Shown here: positions 49,345 through 60,336 of the stretch, in pieces
Position numbering within the stretch: the first letter of the stretch is position 1
How the letters are laid out: the number at the start of each line of letters is the position of its first letter
Source: Hyphomicrobiales bacterium
Lineage (GTDB): Bacteria > Pseudomonadota > Alphaproteobacteria > Rhizobiales > Rhizobiaceae
NCBI GenBank assembly: GCA_900473045.1
Contig: UCKS01000056.1
Location: 1-64,000, forward strand
Direction: 5' to 3'
Length of the DNA: 64,000 nucleotides
Translations under genes and position numbers: made by a program
The notes under the pieces: model-generated
Told to the model about the DNA's origin: nothing
The model's database searches: none
Seen by the model: only the letters and a program-made list of their open reading frames with translations

Positions 49345-49833
49345 TCAGTTCGTGGTCGTCGAGACCTGCGAACGAACCTTTTCCTCAGCCATGCGCTGGG
49401 TGAACATCTGGGCAAAATCAATCGGGTCGATCATCAGCGGCGGGAAGCCGCCGTTGCGCGTCGCGTCGGAAACGATCTGGCGGGCGAACGGGAAGAGTAG
49501 GCGCGGGCACTCGATGAAGAGCAGCGGCAGCATGTGCTCCTGAGGGAAACCGGTGACGCGGAAGACGCCGCCATAGGACAGCTCGACATTGAACAGCATC
49601 TTGTCGCCGTCCTTGGCCTCTGCATTCAGAGTGAGGATGACGTCGAATTCTGCATCCGACAAAGGATTGGCGTTGACGTTGACATTGATGTTGATCGCCG
49701 GAGCCTTGTCGCGCGCCTGAAGTGAACGCGGAGCACCCGGGTTCTCAAACGAGAGGTCCTTGATGTACTGAGCCAGGATGTTCAGGGACGGGCTCTCGGC
49801 AGCGCCGTTTGTCGGGGATGCGGTATCGGTCAT
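49345..49833 (-). CDS. secB: protein-export chaperone SecB
   Basis: A 162-residue tetrameric cytosolic chaperone that keeps precursors unfolded and passes them to Sec[21 protein letters not shown], the INVNVNVNA beta strand, LSYGGVFRV and [29 protein letters not shown] are signatures. I start at ATG 49833 (MTDTASP) with AAGGAAA upstream; two earlier in-frame starts lack ribosome sites. It converges on dnaQ and is separated from fxsA by about 80 bases. Confidence 0.96.
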   Translation of the reverse strand: MTDTASPTNGAAESPSLNILAQYIKDLSFENPGAPRSLQARDKAPAININVNVNANPLSDAEFDVILTLNAEAKDGDKMLFNVELSYGGVFRVTGFPQEHMLPLLFIECPRLLFPFARQIVSDATRNGGFPPLMIDPIDFAQMFTQRMAEEKVRSQVSTTTN

Positions 49834-49911
49834 AAGGCCATTTCCTTCGGACATGAAATTTGGTGAGGCATCTAGCATTTCGGACCCGGGCTTACAACCC
49901 GGTGCCGCTGT

Positions 49912-50439
49912 TCACGTGAGGCGGTCGCGCTCGTTCGGATCCGGCCGCCCCCGGCCGTCGCTGCGCGTAAATTCATCGTCATCGAGGTCGATCACGCGGG
50001 GATCGGTGCGGCGAGCTGCGTCGGCGCTTGGCTCCGGACGGCGAGAAAAGCCACGTCCACCGGCGGTCATGCCGGTGGTGACAATTGTCAGGCGGTTCTT
50101 GACGAAGGACCAGCCAAGATCCCGCACGGCCGGTATAAACAGCAGCAGTCCGATGATGTCGCTGATGAAGCCTGGAATGATCAGCAGGAAGGCGGCGATG
50201 ACGATCATCACCCCATGCACCAGTTGCCGGCCGGGGTCTGTGCCGGTTTGCGAAGCCTGCTGGATCTTTCTTAGAACGCCAAATCCCTGAATGCGCAACA
50301 GGACCGCGCCGGCGATGGCGCTGGCCACCACGAGAAAAAGTGTCATGCCGACGCCGACTTCGCGGCCAACGACGATGAAGGTCGCGATCTCGGCGATCGG
50401 CATCAACAGGAAAAGGATCGGGATGATCAGGGAGCGCAT
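49912..50439 (-). CDS. fxsA: FxsA-family membrane protein
   Basis: A 175-residue protein with about three to four hydrophobic segments in its first 110 residues (IIPILFLLMPIAEIATFIVVG; MTLFLVVASAIAGAVLLRIQG; VMIVIAAFLLIIPGFISDIIG), then a hydrophilic Arg/Asp-rich tail. RIQGFGVLRKIQ and LIIPGFISDIIGLLLFIP are typical of FxsA, named in E. coli for suppressing F-plasmid exclusion of phage T7. The physiological role is unknown. It is divergent from timA across about 140 bases. Confidence 0.88.
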   Translation of the reverse strand: MRSLIIPILFLLMPIAEIATFIVVGREVGVGMTLFLVVASAIAGAVLLRIQGFGVLRKIQQASQTGTDPGRQLVHGVMIVIAAFLLIIPGFISDIIGLLLFIPAVRDLGWSFVKNRLTIVTTGMTAGGRGFSRRPEPSADAARRTDPRVIDLDDDEFTRSDGRGRPDPNERDRLT

Positions 50440-50579
50440 TTTGTTATCTACTCAGGTGAAAGTGATCGAGCCGAACCGCACCGGCAATTGCAAAGAAGTG
50501 ATATAGCCATTTGAATGATCGTGCCATGCAGACTATATGGGATAATCGCACGGCATATTAACAGCGGTTCTGGGTGGAA

Positions 50580-51278
50580 ATGGGCTCTTTCGACTTCATC
50601 ACATTGTTTTTCTTGGTCGCTGCGGTGATCATCTTCCTCCAACTGCGCAGCGTCCTGGGCAAGCGGACCGGCAACGAACGTCCGCCGGTCGATCCTTATT
50701 CGCCGCGCGAAACCGCCGATGGGCCTGAAGCCTCCGGTAAAGTGGTGCAATTGCCACGCCGCGATGGCGCCGGCGAGGAGATCTCCCGTTATGCGGCGAT
50801 CGATACCTTTACCAAGGCAGGCACGCCGCTGAACGACGCACTGCGCCGCATGGCCGATAACGATCCGTCCTTCGATCCGAAGGAATTCGTCAATGGCGCA
50901 AAGATGGCCTATGAGATGATCGTCATGGCTTTCGCCGATGGCGACCGCAAGACACTTAAAGGTCTTTTATCCCGCGACGTCTATGACGGCTTCGACGCCG
51001 CGATTTCCGAACGCGAAAGCAAGGGCGAAGTCGTCAAGTCCACCTTCGTCGGCATCGAGAAGGCCGACATGGTGCATGCCGAGATCAAGGATAGCGAAGC
51101 CAACATCACGCTGCGCATCGTCAGCCAGCTGATTTCGGCGACCTATGACAAGGCCGGCGCGATCGTCGATGGCGATGCCGAAGCGGTTTCCGAGGTCAAC
51201 GACCTCTGGACCTTCTCGCGTGATACCCGTTCCCGCGATCCGAACTGGAAGCTGATCGCGACGGAATCGGAAAACTGA
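50580..51278 (+). CDS. Tim44-domain protein (TimA-type)
   Basis: A 232-residue protein with one N-terminal membrane helix (FITLFFLVAAVIIFLQL) and a C-terminal Tim44/mba1-like domain from about residue 75 (ISRYAAIDTFTKAG, FVNGAKMAYEMIVMAFADGD). Alphaproteobacterial TimA is the bacterial relative of mitochondrial Tim44, an import-motor anchor; its bacterial function is not settled. ATG 50580 is preceded closely by GGTGG; a GTG two codons earlier is possible. It begins a run timA-mltA-smr-xre on the plus strand, and SecB and TimA being neighbours is common. Confidence 0.87.
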   Translation: MGSFDFITLFFLVAAVIIFLQLRSVLGKRTGNERPPVDPYSPRETADGPEASGKVVQLPRRDGAGEEISRYAAIDTFTKAGTPLNDALRRMADNDPSFDPKEFVNGAKMAYEMIVMAFADGDRKTLKGLLSRDVYDGFDAAISERESKGEVVKSTFVGIEKADMVHAEIKDSEANITLRIVSQLISATYDKAGAIVDGDAEAVSEVNDLWTFSRDTRSRDPNWKLIATESEN

Positions 51279-51293
51279 TCGGGACTGGTGGCG

Positions 51294-52403
51294 ATGGATT
51301 TCGATTTGCAACGGGTCGATTTTTCCGACCTTCCCGGTTGGCAGGCCGATAATCCATCCCCGCTTTTGCCAGCGCTTGAGCGCTGTCGCCGGCAAGTCAC
51401 GGCGGTCAAGCCGCACAAGACCGCATCGCTGGGCATTTCCACCGCCGATCTGATGCCGGCCTATCAAGCGGCCAAAGAGGTCCGGCCGCAGGACGCTTCC
51501 GAAGCCCGCGCTTTCTTCGAAGACCGTTTCATTCCGTTCAAGATTGTCCGGCACGATGGCAAGCCAGGCTTTGTCACGGCCTTCTTCGAGCCCGAAGTTC
51601 TGGTCAGTGCGACACCGGACGAGACTTTTCGTTTCCCCTTCTATCGCCGCCCGGATGATCTCGTCGATATCGGCGACAGCAACCGCCCCGACGGCATGGA
51701 TCCATATTTTGCCTTCGGGCAGCAGATGGATGGCACGATTTCCGAGTATCCGGACCGCAAGGCCATCGAGCGGGGATATCTTGCCGGGCGGGGGCTTGAG
51801 ATTGCCTATGCCAGATCAAAGACCGATGTGTTCTTCGCCCATGTCCAGGGCGCTGCCCGATTGGTCTATCCCGACGGCTCGATGCAGCGGGTGACCTATG
51901 CGGCCAAGACAGGACATTATTTTTCCGCCACCGGCAAGCTTCTGATCGAACGCGGCAAGATCGAAGCGGCTGATGTCTCGATGCAGACGATCAAGCAATG
52001 GCTGGATGATCATCCGGATGAAGCGGACGAGGTGCTCTGGCACAATCGTTCCTTCATTTTTTTCCGTGAGGCCGAAGTCGATGATACCGGGCTTGGGCCT
52101 GTCGCGGCCGCCAAAGTGGCGTTGGAACCCGGCCGTTCGCTCGCTGTCGATCGGCTCATCCATACGTTTGGCGTGCCGTTTTTCATTTCGAGCGACAGCC
52201 TGACGTCGGTCGAAGGCGGCCGTCCTTTCCGGCGGCTGATGCTGGCGCTGGATACAGGCTCGGCCATCGTCGGCCCGGCGCGCGGTGATATCTTCACCGG
52301 GTCCGGTGATGAAGCCGGACAGTTGGCCGGGGCGGTGCGCAACGAGGCCGATTTTTTCATTTTCATCCCGAAGGCCGCAGCGGCAAGATACGGTCATGGC
52401 TAA
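51294..52403 (+). CDS. MltA-type murein transglycosylase
   Basis: A 369-residue protein with an MltA domain (about 100-250: FKIVRHDGKPGFVTAFFEPEVLVS, YPDRKAIERGYLAGRGLEIAYA) and a C-terminal 3D domain holding the catalytic Asp in LALDTGSAIVGPARGDIF. It would cut glycan strands to 1,6-anhydro ends. No signal peptide or lipobox is visible at the N-terminus (MDFDLQRVDFSDLPGWQ), which is odd for a periplasmic enzyme. GTG at 51288 is an alternative start. It overlaps smr by 8 bases. Confidence 0.88.
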   Translation: MDFDLQRVDFSDLPGWQADNPSPLLPALERCRRQVTAVKPHKTASLGISTADLMPAYQAAKEVRPQDASEARAFFEDRFIPFKIVRHDGKPGFVTAFFEPEVLVSATPDETFRFPFYRRPDDLVDIGDSNRPDGMDPYFAFGQQMDGTISEYPDRKAIERGYLAGRGLEIAYARSKTDVFFAHVQGAARLVYPDGSMQRVTYAAKTGHYFSATGKLLIERGKIEAADVSMQTIKQWLDDHPDEADEVLWHNRSFIFFREAEVDDTGLGPVAAAKVALEPGRSLAVDRLIHTFGVPFFISSDSLTSVEGGRPFRRLMLALDTGSAIVGPARGDIFTGSGDEAGQLAGAVRNEADFFIFIPKAAAARYGHG

Positions 52404-52962
52404 GGCAAAGAAGCTTACCAGCGAAGACCGCATCCTCTGGGGCAAGGTTGCCCGCACCACCCGTCCTCTACCGGGGCGCATGGATGAGCTCGCGGAATTC
52501 GAGGAGCCCAAACCCGAGCCCCTGCCGGAAAAATTGCCGATGCCGGTGATCAAGGAAGGCAAGTCGCTCGCCGAAGCGTTTGGTTCGGCTCCGCCGGAAG
52601 CCCCGAAGAAGACGGCGCGTGTGCATCGTCCGCTTGAAAAGCCGGTAAAGCGCAAGCTCGCCAAAGGCCACCTGGCCATCGAAGCACGCATCGATCTGCA
52701 TGGGATGATCCAGAGCGAGGCGCATGGCCTGCTTTTGCATTTCCTGATGCGGGCCTACGATCGTGGGCTGCGGCATGTACTGGTCATTACCGGCAAGGGA
52801 ACGTCGCTCGGCAGCGATGGTGCCCTCAAGCGGGCGGTGCCGATGTGGTTTTCACTGCCGGAATTCCGCATGCTGATCTCGTCCTACGAGCCTGCCGCGC
52901 GCAACCATGGCGGAGACGGTGCGCTTTATGTCCGCCTGTCGCGGCCAAGGGGCACCCCATGA
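52396..52962 (+). CDS. Smr-domain (MutS2 C-terminal type) endonuclease-like protein
   Basis: A 188-residue protein: a proline/charged N-terminal half (1-90) and a C-terminal Smr domain with DLHG (100-103), TGKG (132-135) and HGGDGALYV (171-179). Smr domains nick nucleic acids; stand-alone proteins such as SmrA/SmrB have DNA or mRNA endonuclease roles. Which applies here is unknown. The ATG lies inside the mltA 3' end and its TGA overlaps the next start (ATGA), so it is translationally coupled on both sides. Confidence 0.88.
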   Translation: MAKAKKLTSEDRILWGKVARTTRPLPGRMDELAEFEEPKPEPLPEKLPMPVIKEGKSLAEAFGSAPPEAPKKTARVHRPLEKPVKRKLAKGHLAIEARIDLHGMIQSEAHGLLLHFLMRAYDRGLRHVLVITGKGTSLGSDGALKRAVPMWFSLPEFRMLISSYEPAARNHGGDGALYVRLSRPRGTP

Positions 52963-53333
52963 CCCCGTTCGGGGAGGCGGTACACCGGCTGCGACGCCAG
53001 AAGGGCGTCTCGCAGAAGCAAATGGCTGCGGCGATCGGCGTGTCGCCTGCTTATCTCTCCGCTCTCGAACATGGAAAACGCGGTGCGCCGAGTTTTGAAT
53101 TCCTGCAAAGGGTGGCTGGTTATTTCAATGTGATCTGGGACGATGCCGACGAATTGTTCGGGATTGCGGCGATCTCCGACCCGAAAGTGGTGCTCGATAC
53201 ATCGGGCTTGCCAGCGGCACATACGGCGTTTGCCAACCGGCTCGCGGGCCGTATTCGCGGCTTATCCGGTGAAACCATCCGCATCCTGGAAGATGTTTTG
53301 GAAAAAGCCCGCTTTCCTGATAAGGAAGTCTGA
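52959..53333 (+). CDS. XRE-family helix-turn-helix regulator
   Basis: A 124-residue protein with an N-terminal Cro/CI-type HTH (4-60): VHRLRRQKGVSQKQMAAAIG, then VSPAYLSALEHGKRG, the canonical turn and recognition helix. The C-terminal half (FANRLAGRIRGLSGETIRILEDVL) is helical and probably dimerises; no ligand domain is visible. It is last in the timA-mltA-smr-xre run, 150 bases before gyrB. Targets are unknown; the operon itself or gyrB are the obvious candidates. Confidence 0.85.
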   Translation: MTPFGEAVHRLRRQKGVSQKQMAAAIGVSPAYLSALEHGKRGAPSFEFLQRVAGYFNVIWDDADELFGIAAISDPKVVLDTSGLPAAHTAFANRLAGRIRGLSGETIRILEDVLEKARFPDKEV

Positions 53334-53372
53334 TGATCCCCTGATTTCTGCCGCTTTCAGGCTGCACGGGAT

Positions 53373-53400
53373 TTGGAACTATGGACAAAATCCCTATATT
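53373..53400 (+). promoter_or_regulatory. predicted gyrB promoter
   Basis: TTGGAA (53373-53378), 16-base spacer, TATATT (53395-53400), about 85 bases before the gyrB start codon. Confidence 0.4.
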
Positions 53401-53423
53401 CGGGGAGCGCCATCGAGGGGTGA

Positions 53424-55919
<2,496 letters not shown>

Positions 55920-55962
55920 TTTGCCGCTGCCCGTCAGTAGCAGCGCATTTCGGATCGGTAAA

Positions 55963-56004
55963 AAAACCACGCCTTCCAGACGGAGGCGTGGTTTTCTTTT
56001 TTTT
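55963..56004. terminator. bidirectional terminator between gyrB and the nitroreductase gene
   Basis: AAAACCACGCCT and AGGCGTGGTTTT form a 12-bp stem, followed by CTTTTTTTT on the plus strand and TTTTTTACC on the minus strand. Its plus-strand T tract overlaps the stop codon of the nitroreductase gene. Confidence 0.92.
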
Positions 56005-56605
56005 AGTCGGCGATAAAGGTGCCGTTGAACGCAAGTTCCGAAAGCGGACGCCGGGGGCTGGGCGTTTCGCGGGCCTGCAGATATTCCGGCAACTGGGCCT
56101 TGTCGCCCAGGCGACCGATGGCAGCCGCCGCTTCGACGCGGTAACCGTCCGGAAGGCCGAGGATTTCGGTGGCTTTGTCGAAATGCAGCCCGGTCATGCC
56201 GTGCGCCTGGAAGCCGAGCAACTGCGCCTGATGGGCGATTGCGCCCCAGGCTGCACCCGTATCGAAGCTATGGCTGTGCGACAGCTTGGCTTCCGTTGCG
56301 CCGGGGGCGATGAAATGCGTCTTCGAAATCAGGATGACCAGAGCCGAAGCGGACTTGACCCAGCCTTGATTGAATTCGACCAGGATCGGGAACAGCTTGT
56401 CCCATTCCGGGGTATCACGCAGCGCATAGACGAAGCGCCAAGGCTGCGAGTTGAAGGCCGACGGCGCCCAGCGGCCGGCTTCCAGGATGGTCAGCAGTTC
56501 GGTTTCGGAAATGGTCTCGCCGGTAAACGCGCGAGGTGACCAGCGATTGAGGAAGCTCGGCTCAATCGGATAGTCTGCCTGGCGGTAGTTGCTGGTGGTT
56601 GTCAT
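56003..56605 (-). CDS. nitroreductase-family flavoprotein
   Basis: A 200-residue FMN-dependent oxidoreductase of the nitroreductase superfamily. RWSPRAFTGETISETELLTILEAGRWAPSAFNSQPWRFVYA is the typical N-terminal FMN-binding region, and GAAWGAIAHQAQLLGFQAHGMTG and LPDGYRVEAAAAIG follow. Substrates (nitroaromatics, quinones, enals) cannot be predicted. ATG 56605 (MTTTSNYRQ) has GAGAGGAAC upstream. It is divergent from gabD across a ~260-base gap, which I read as promoter sequence only. Confidence 0.88.
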   Translation of the reverse strand: MTTTSNYRQADYPIEPSFLNRWSPRAFTGETISETELLTILEAGRWAPSAFNSQPWRFVYALRDTPEWDKLFPILVEFNQGWVKSASALVILISKTHFIAPGATEAKLSHSHSFDTGAAWGAIAHQAQLLGFQAHGMTGLHFDKATEILGLPDGYRVEAAAAIGRLGDKAQLPEYLQARETPSPRRPLSELAFNGTFIAD

Positions 56606-56868
56606 GGCTTGTTCCTCTCTTTGGGAGGTAGGAGGGTCGGAATTCTGTAAGCGGACGTAGTCCGCATATAGCGATTGTATAGTCGAGTAATAGTGTGTGG
56701 TTTGGAGATGGACCGTTTCCAATTTGACGACAACGGCACGGCGGTTTGGTTCACAGCCGGGTGGCGCGGCGAAACAGACTGCAGAAACGCTCTGCAGGGT
56801 TATTGTCGAACGCCAGAAAAAAGTTGTATAAGTTCTGTAGATTTTCCGAAGCAAAGGATTTGCTGCTG

Positions 56869-58329
56869 ATGACCGTGACCTTGAAAGACCCTTCGCTGTT
56901 CCGCCAGGCAGCACTCGTCGGCGAAAACTGGATCGAGGCCGATCCGAAAAATGCCATCGAGGTGAACAATCCGGCCACAGGCGACATCATCGGCCGGGTG
57001 CCGAAGCTCGGTGCAGCTGAAACCAAGGCGGCCATCGAGGCCGCCCGGATCGCGCAGAAGGGCTGGGCCGCACGGACAGCCAAGGACCGCTGCGCCGTGC
57101 TGCGCAAATGGTTTGACCTGATGATCGAGAACAAGGATGATCTCGGCCGCATTCTGACACTTGAGCAGGGCAAGCCGCTGGCCGAAGCGACCGGCGAAAT
57201 CGTCTATGGCGCCAGCTTCATCGAATGGTTTGCCGAGGAAGGCCGCCGGATCTATGGCGACATGATCCCGGGTCATCAGCCGGATAAGCGCATCATGGTG
57301 ATGAAGCAGCCGATCGGTGTCGTGGCAGCGATCACGCCGTGGAACTTCCCCAATGCGATGATCACCCGCAAGGCTGGCCCGGCCTTTGCCGCCGGTTGCG
57401 CGCTGGTTTTGAAGCCGGCTTCGCGGACACCATTCTCGGCCATCGCCATCGCGGTTCTGGCGGAACGGGCCGGCCTGCCGAAGGGTCTGTTCAGCGTCAT
57501 CACCGGTTCGGCCGTAGCCATCGGTGCCGAAATGACCTCCAATCCGACCGTGCGCAAGCTGACCTTCACCGGCTCGACGGAAATTGGCATGGAACTCTAC
57601 AAGCAGAGCGCCCCGACCATCAAGAAACTCGGCCTCGAGCTTGGCGGCAATGCACCCTTCATCGTTTTTGATGATGCCGACCTCGACGCGGCCGTCGAAG
57701 GTGCGCTGATCGCCAAATATCGCAACAACGGCCAGACCTGCGTCTGCGCCAACCGTATCTACGTTCAGGACGGCGTCTATGATGCCTTCGCCGAAAAACT
57801 GGCAGCGGCTGTTGGCAAGCTCAAGACCGGCAATGGTTTTGACGAAGGTGTGATTCTCGGACCGCTGATCGACAAGGCAGCATTGAACAAGGTCGAGGAG
57901 CACATTGCCGACGCTTTGAAAAAGGGCGCGCGCATCCTGGCGGGCGGCAAGCCGCATGCGCTGGGCGGCACATTCTTCGAAGCGACGATCCTTGCCGATG
58001 TCACCAGGGATATGGCCGTTGCCCGCGAAGAAACTTTTGGCCCGCTGGCACCATTGTTCCGCTTCAAGTCCGAGGCGGATGTCATCGAGCAGGCCAACGA
58101 CACTGAATTCGGCCTGGCGTCCTATTTCTACGCCAAGGACCTGTCGCGCGTCTTTCGCGTTGCCGAAGCGCTCGAATACGGCATGGTCGGGGTCAATACC
58201 GGCCTGATTTCGACAGCGGAAGCGCCATTCGGCGGCGTCAAGCTGTCGGGTCTCGGCCGTGAAGGCTCGAAATACGGCATCGAGGAATTCACCGAGATCA
58301 AATATGTCTGCCTCGGCGGCATTTCCTGA
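56869..58329 (+). CDS. gabD: succinate-semialdehyde dehydrogenase (NADP+)
   Basis: A 486-residue aldehyde dehydrogenase. Catalytic Glu257 is in LELGGNAP and nucleophile Cys291 in NNGQTCVCANR, with Cys293 forming a C-x-C pair as in GabD. ITPWNFPNAMITRK and FTGSTEIG are NADP-site motifs. It oxidises succinic semialdehyde to succinate, e.g. from GABA; glutarate semialdehyde is also possible in this family. No gabT is present here. ATG 56869 has AAAGGA about 9 bases upstream. The gene is separated from the HpaI-type aldolase by a terminator. Confidence 0.9.
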   Translation: MTVTLKDPSLFRQAALVGENWIEADPKNAIEVNNPATGDIIGRVPKLGAAETKAAIEAARIAQKGWAARTAKDRCAVLRKWFDLMIENKDDLGRILTLEQGKPLAEATGEIVYGASFIEWFAEEGRRIYGDMIPGHQPDKRIMVMKQPIGVVAAITPWNFPNAMITRKAGPAFAAGCALVLKPASRTPFSAIAIAVLAERAGLPKGLFSVITGSAVAIGAEMTSNPTVRKLTFTGSTEIGMELYKQSAPTIKKLGLELGGNAPFIVFDDADLDAAVEGALIAKYRNNGQTCVCANRIYVQDGVYDAFAEKLAAAVGKLKTGNGFDEGVILGPLIDKAALNKVEEHIADALKKGARILAGGKPHALGGTFFEATILADVTRDMAVAREETFGPLAPLFRFKSEADVIEQANDTEFGLASYFYAKDLSRVFRVAEALEYGMVGVNTGLISTAEAPFGGVKLSGLGREGSKYGIEEFTEIKYVCLGGIS

Positions 58330-58352
58330 TCTGCCAATCAGGTTTTGAAGAG

Positions 58353-58384
58353 AACCGGCCGGATAGCTCTGGCCGGTTTTTTTA
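58353..58384 (+). terminator. gabD terminator
   Basis: AACCGGCC, a 10-base loop, GGCCGGTT, followed by seven T. It lies 24 bases after the gabD stop. Confidence 0.9.
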
Positions 58385-58422
58385 TTTGGCGTTAGAAAAC
58401 ATAAAGACAGCAGGAGACAGCC

Positions 58423-59226
58423 ATGCCCGCCCCGAAAAACATGTTCAAAGCCGCGCTCCGCGAGGATCGTTTTCAGCTGGGCCTCTGGGTGGCATTGGCC
58501 AGTCCCTATGCGGCGGAAATTGTTTCGGGCAGCGGTTATGACTGGCTGTTGATCGACGGCGAACATGGGCCGAACGATATTCCGCTGCTGTCGGCACAGA
58601 TTCAGGCCGTTGCCCGCTCCGGCAGCCATCCGATGGTCCGGCTTCCGATCGGCGAAACCTGGCTGATCAAGCAGATCCTCGATACCGGCGCCCAGACGCT
58701 GCTGATCCCGATGGTGGAAAGTGTAGAGCAGGCGCAGGCTTTGGTGCGCGCCGTACGCTACCCGCCGCATGGCGTGCGCGGCGTTGGTGCAGCCCTTGGC
58801 CGGGCATCGCAGTTCAGCCGGATCGGCGATTATCTCGAAACGGCCAATGACGAGATCTGCCTGATCGTGCAAATCGAGAGCGTTGCCGGCCTTGCAGCGC
58901 TGGATGATATCGCTGCGCTCGACGGTGTTGACGGTCTGTTTATCGGCCCGTCCGATCTCGCCGCAGACATGGGATATCTTGGCCAGCCCGGGCATCCGGA
59001 AGTGACGGCGGCAATCAAGGACGCATTCGACCGGATCGGCAAGGCCGGAAAGGCACGCGGCATCATGACGCTCAGCCTCGATCAGGCTCATCTTTACCGT
59101 GCGATGGGCGCGGATTTCATGGCGATCGGCACGGATGTGACGCTTCTCGTCAGCGCCACCATGCGCTTGCGGGAGGATTTCCTGGCTGGTGAAAAGGGCG
59201 ATGCAAAGCCGGTTGCCGGCTACTGA
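58423..59226 (+). CDS. HpcH/HpaI-family class II pyruvate aldolase
   Basis: A 267-residue metal-dependent aldolase. LIDGEHGPND (Asp45, Glu47, His48), VRLPIGETWLIKQILDTGAQTLLIPMVES and FIGPSDLAADMGYLG match the HpaI/GarL/RhmA family, which splits 4-hydroxy-2-oxo acids to pyruvate plus an aldehyde. HpaI itself gives succinic semialdehyde, the substrate of the neighbouring gabD; other members act on keto-deoxy sugar acids, which would instead suit the genes to the right. The sequence does not decide. Its stop abuts the stop of the convergent gene without a gap. Confidence 0.88.
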   Translation: MPAPKNMFKAALREDRFQLGLWVALASPYAAEIVSGSGYDWLLIDGEHGPNDIPLLSAQIQAVARSGSHPMVRLPIGETWLIKQILDTGAQTLLIPMVESVEQAQALVRAVRYPPHGVRGVGAALGRASQFSRIGDYLETANDEICLIVQIESVAGLAALDDIAALDGVDGLFIGPSDLAADMGYLGQPGHPEVTAAIKDAFDRIGKAGKARGIMTLSLDQAHLYRAMGADFMAIGTDVTLLVSATMRLREDFLAGEKGDAKPVAGY

Positions 59227-60318
59227 TCACCGGTTTTCGATGATCGCCGTGAGTTTCGGCATCGCAACATCCGGGCTCCAAGCCCGGAAATCGACGATCC
59301 GCCGGCTGATCTTTTCCACGTGATGATTGGCGATATCGCGGATGCGGTGGTCCAGGAATGGATTGCGGAACCGGTCCAGCGTCAAGGCCACATAACCTTC
59401 CGCTTCGCTGCCGAGGGTCTTTGCGGCAAAGCCGGGAATGACCTCGGTTTCATAGATGTTCACCAGCGTTGCCAAGACCTCCGGATCCCTCAGGATGGCT
59501 TTGACGGTCTCATCCTGAGGCCGGCCGGTTTTCAGCCACATATCGGCCAGCACCGTGTGGCCGAGATTGAGGATATGCAACTTGAGCTTCTCGTATGGAG
59601 AGAGATCGTCGACCAGCAGGATGGAGGGATGCGTGCAGGGGAGTTTTAGTCCGGGCTGCGCCTCGATCGCCCACAGTGCATAGGGCTCTGCCACCGCTCC
59701 GGCTGGCTCCAATGGTTCGGAGACGATCCGGTCCACCAGCGTATTGGCCCAAATGACCTGGTTTGCCAGCCAGTCCCTGAAACCTGCGTCGGCCATACGA
59801 GCAGATTGAAGATCGAGCATTACCGTTTTCAGCGTGTCGCCGTTGCGGGCGACGAGTTCGCAGGGCAGGATCGTCAAGGCTTTGCCGCCTGCGCGATAGC
59901 GCTCGTGCAAAAGGATCAGCAGCTTGCCGGGAAACGAGGCCGGGACTTCGGTCACAAGATCACCTGGCCCAATCGCATAGCCGGTATCACCGGTATTGGA
60001 GATCAGCACTTCCGCTTCCATGGCCACGATTCGCTTGACCTCGTCCCAGTCGGCCGCCGTGGACAGTGCCCGGGCGACGCTGGTGACCTGCTGGGTGCGA
60101 TCGACTTCGGCACCGTCCAAGAGCCCGCGGATGATGACCGGAAAACCGTCCGGTGCCGCCAGCGCTGTCAGGCGTCCGGCGCGTTCCGCCGAGCCCGTGG
60201 TCTGGACAATCGTGATCTTGCCGAGGGCGTCTCCCTTTTCCAGTGCCTCGCTGACAAAGAGATCGGCGTGGGCCTGGAGGAAGCGGCTGGTTCCAAACTG
60301 GATAATGGGTGTGATCAT
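59227..60318 (-). CDS. mannitol-dehydrogenase-family oxidoreductase, likely tagaturonate reductase
   Basis: A 363-residue NAD-dependent polyol/sugar-acid dehydrogenase. IIQFGTSRFLQAHADLF at the N-terminus, LISNTGDTGY, and KLHILNLGHTVLADMW in the C-terminal domain (Lys and His near the active site) place it in the family of mannitol dehydrogenase, UxaB and UxuB. The neighbouring altronate dehydratase favours tagaturonate-to-altronate reduction (UxaB-type), though the protein is shorter than E. coli UxaB (~480). It starts 18 bases after the GntR regulator gene and is probably co-transcribed with it. Confidence 0.75.
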   Translation of the reverse strand: MITPIIQFGTSRFLQAHADLFVSEALEKGDALGKITIVQTTGSAERAGRLTALAAPDGFPVIIRGLLDGAEVDRTQQVTSVARALSTAADWDEVKRIVAMEAEVLISNTGDTGYAIGPGDLVTEVPASFPGKLLILLHERYRAGGKALTILPCELVARNGDTLKTVMLDLQSARMADAGFRDWLANQVIWANTLVDRIVSEPLEPAGAVAEPYALWAIEAQPGLKLPCTHPSILLVDDLSPYEKLKLHILNLGHTVLADMWLKTGRPQDETVKAILRDPEVLATLVNIYETEVIPGFAAKTLGSEAEGYVALTLDRFRNPFLDHRIRDIANHHVEKISRRIVDFRAWSPDVAMPKLTAIIENR

Positions 60319-60336
60319 GATGTCTTTTGAATCCGG

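Noticed and set aside
56800-59091. A 763-codon minus-strand open frame across gabD and the aldolase gene
   Set aside because: It covers two well-supported genes and the terminator between them, and has shadow-type composition.
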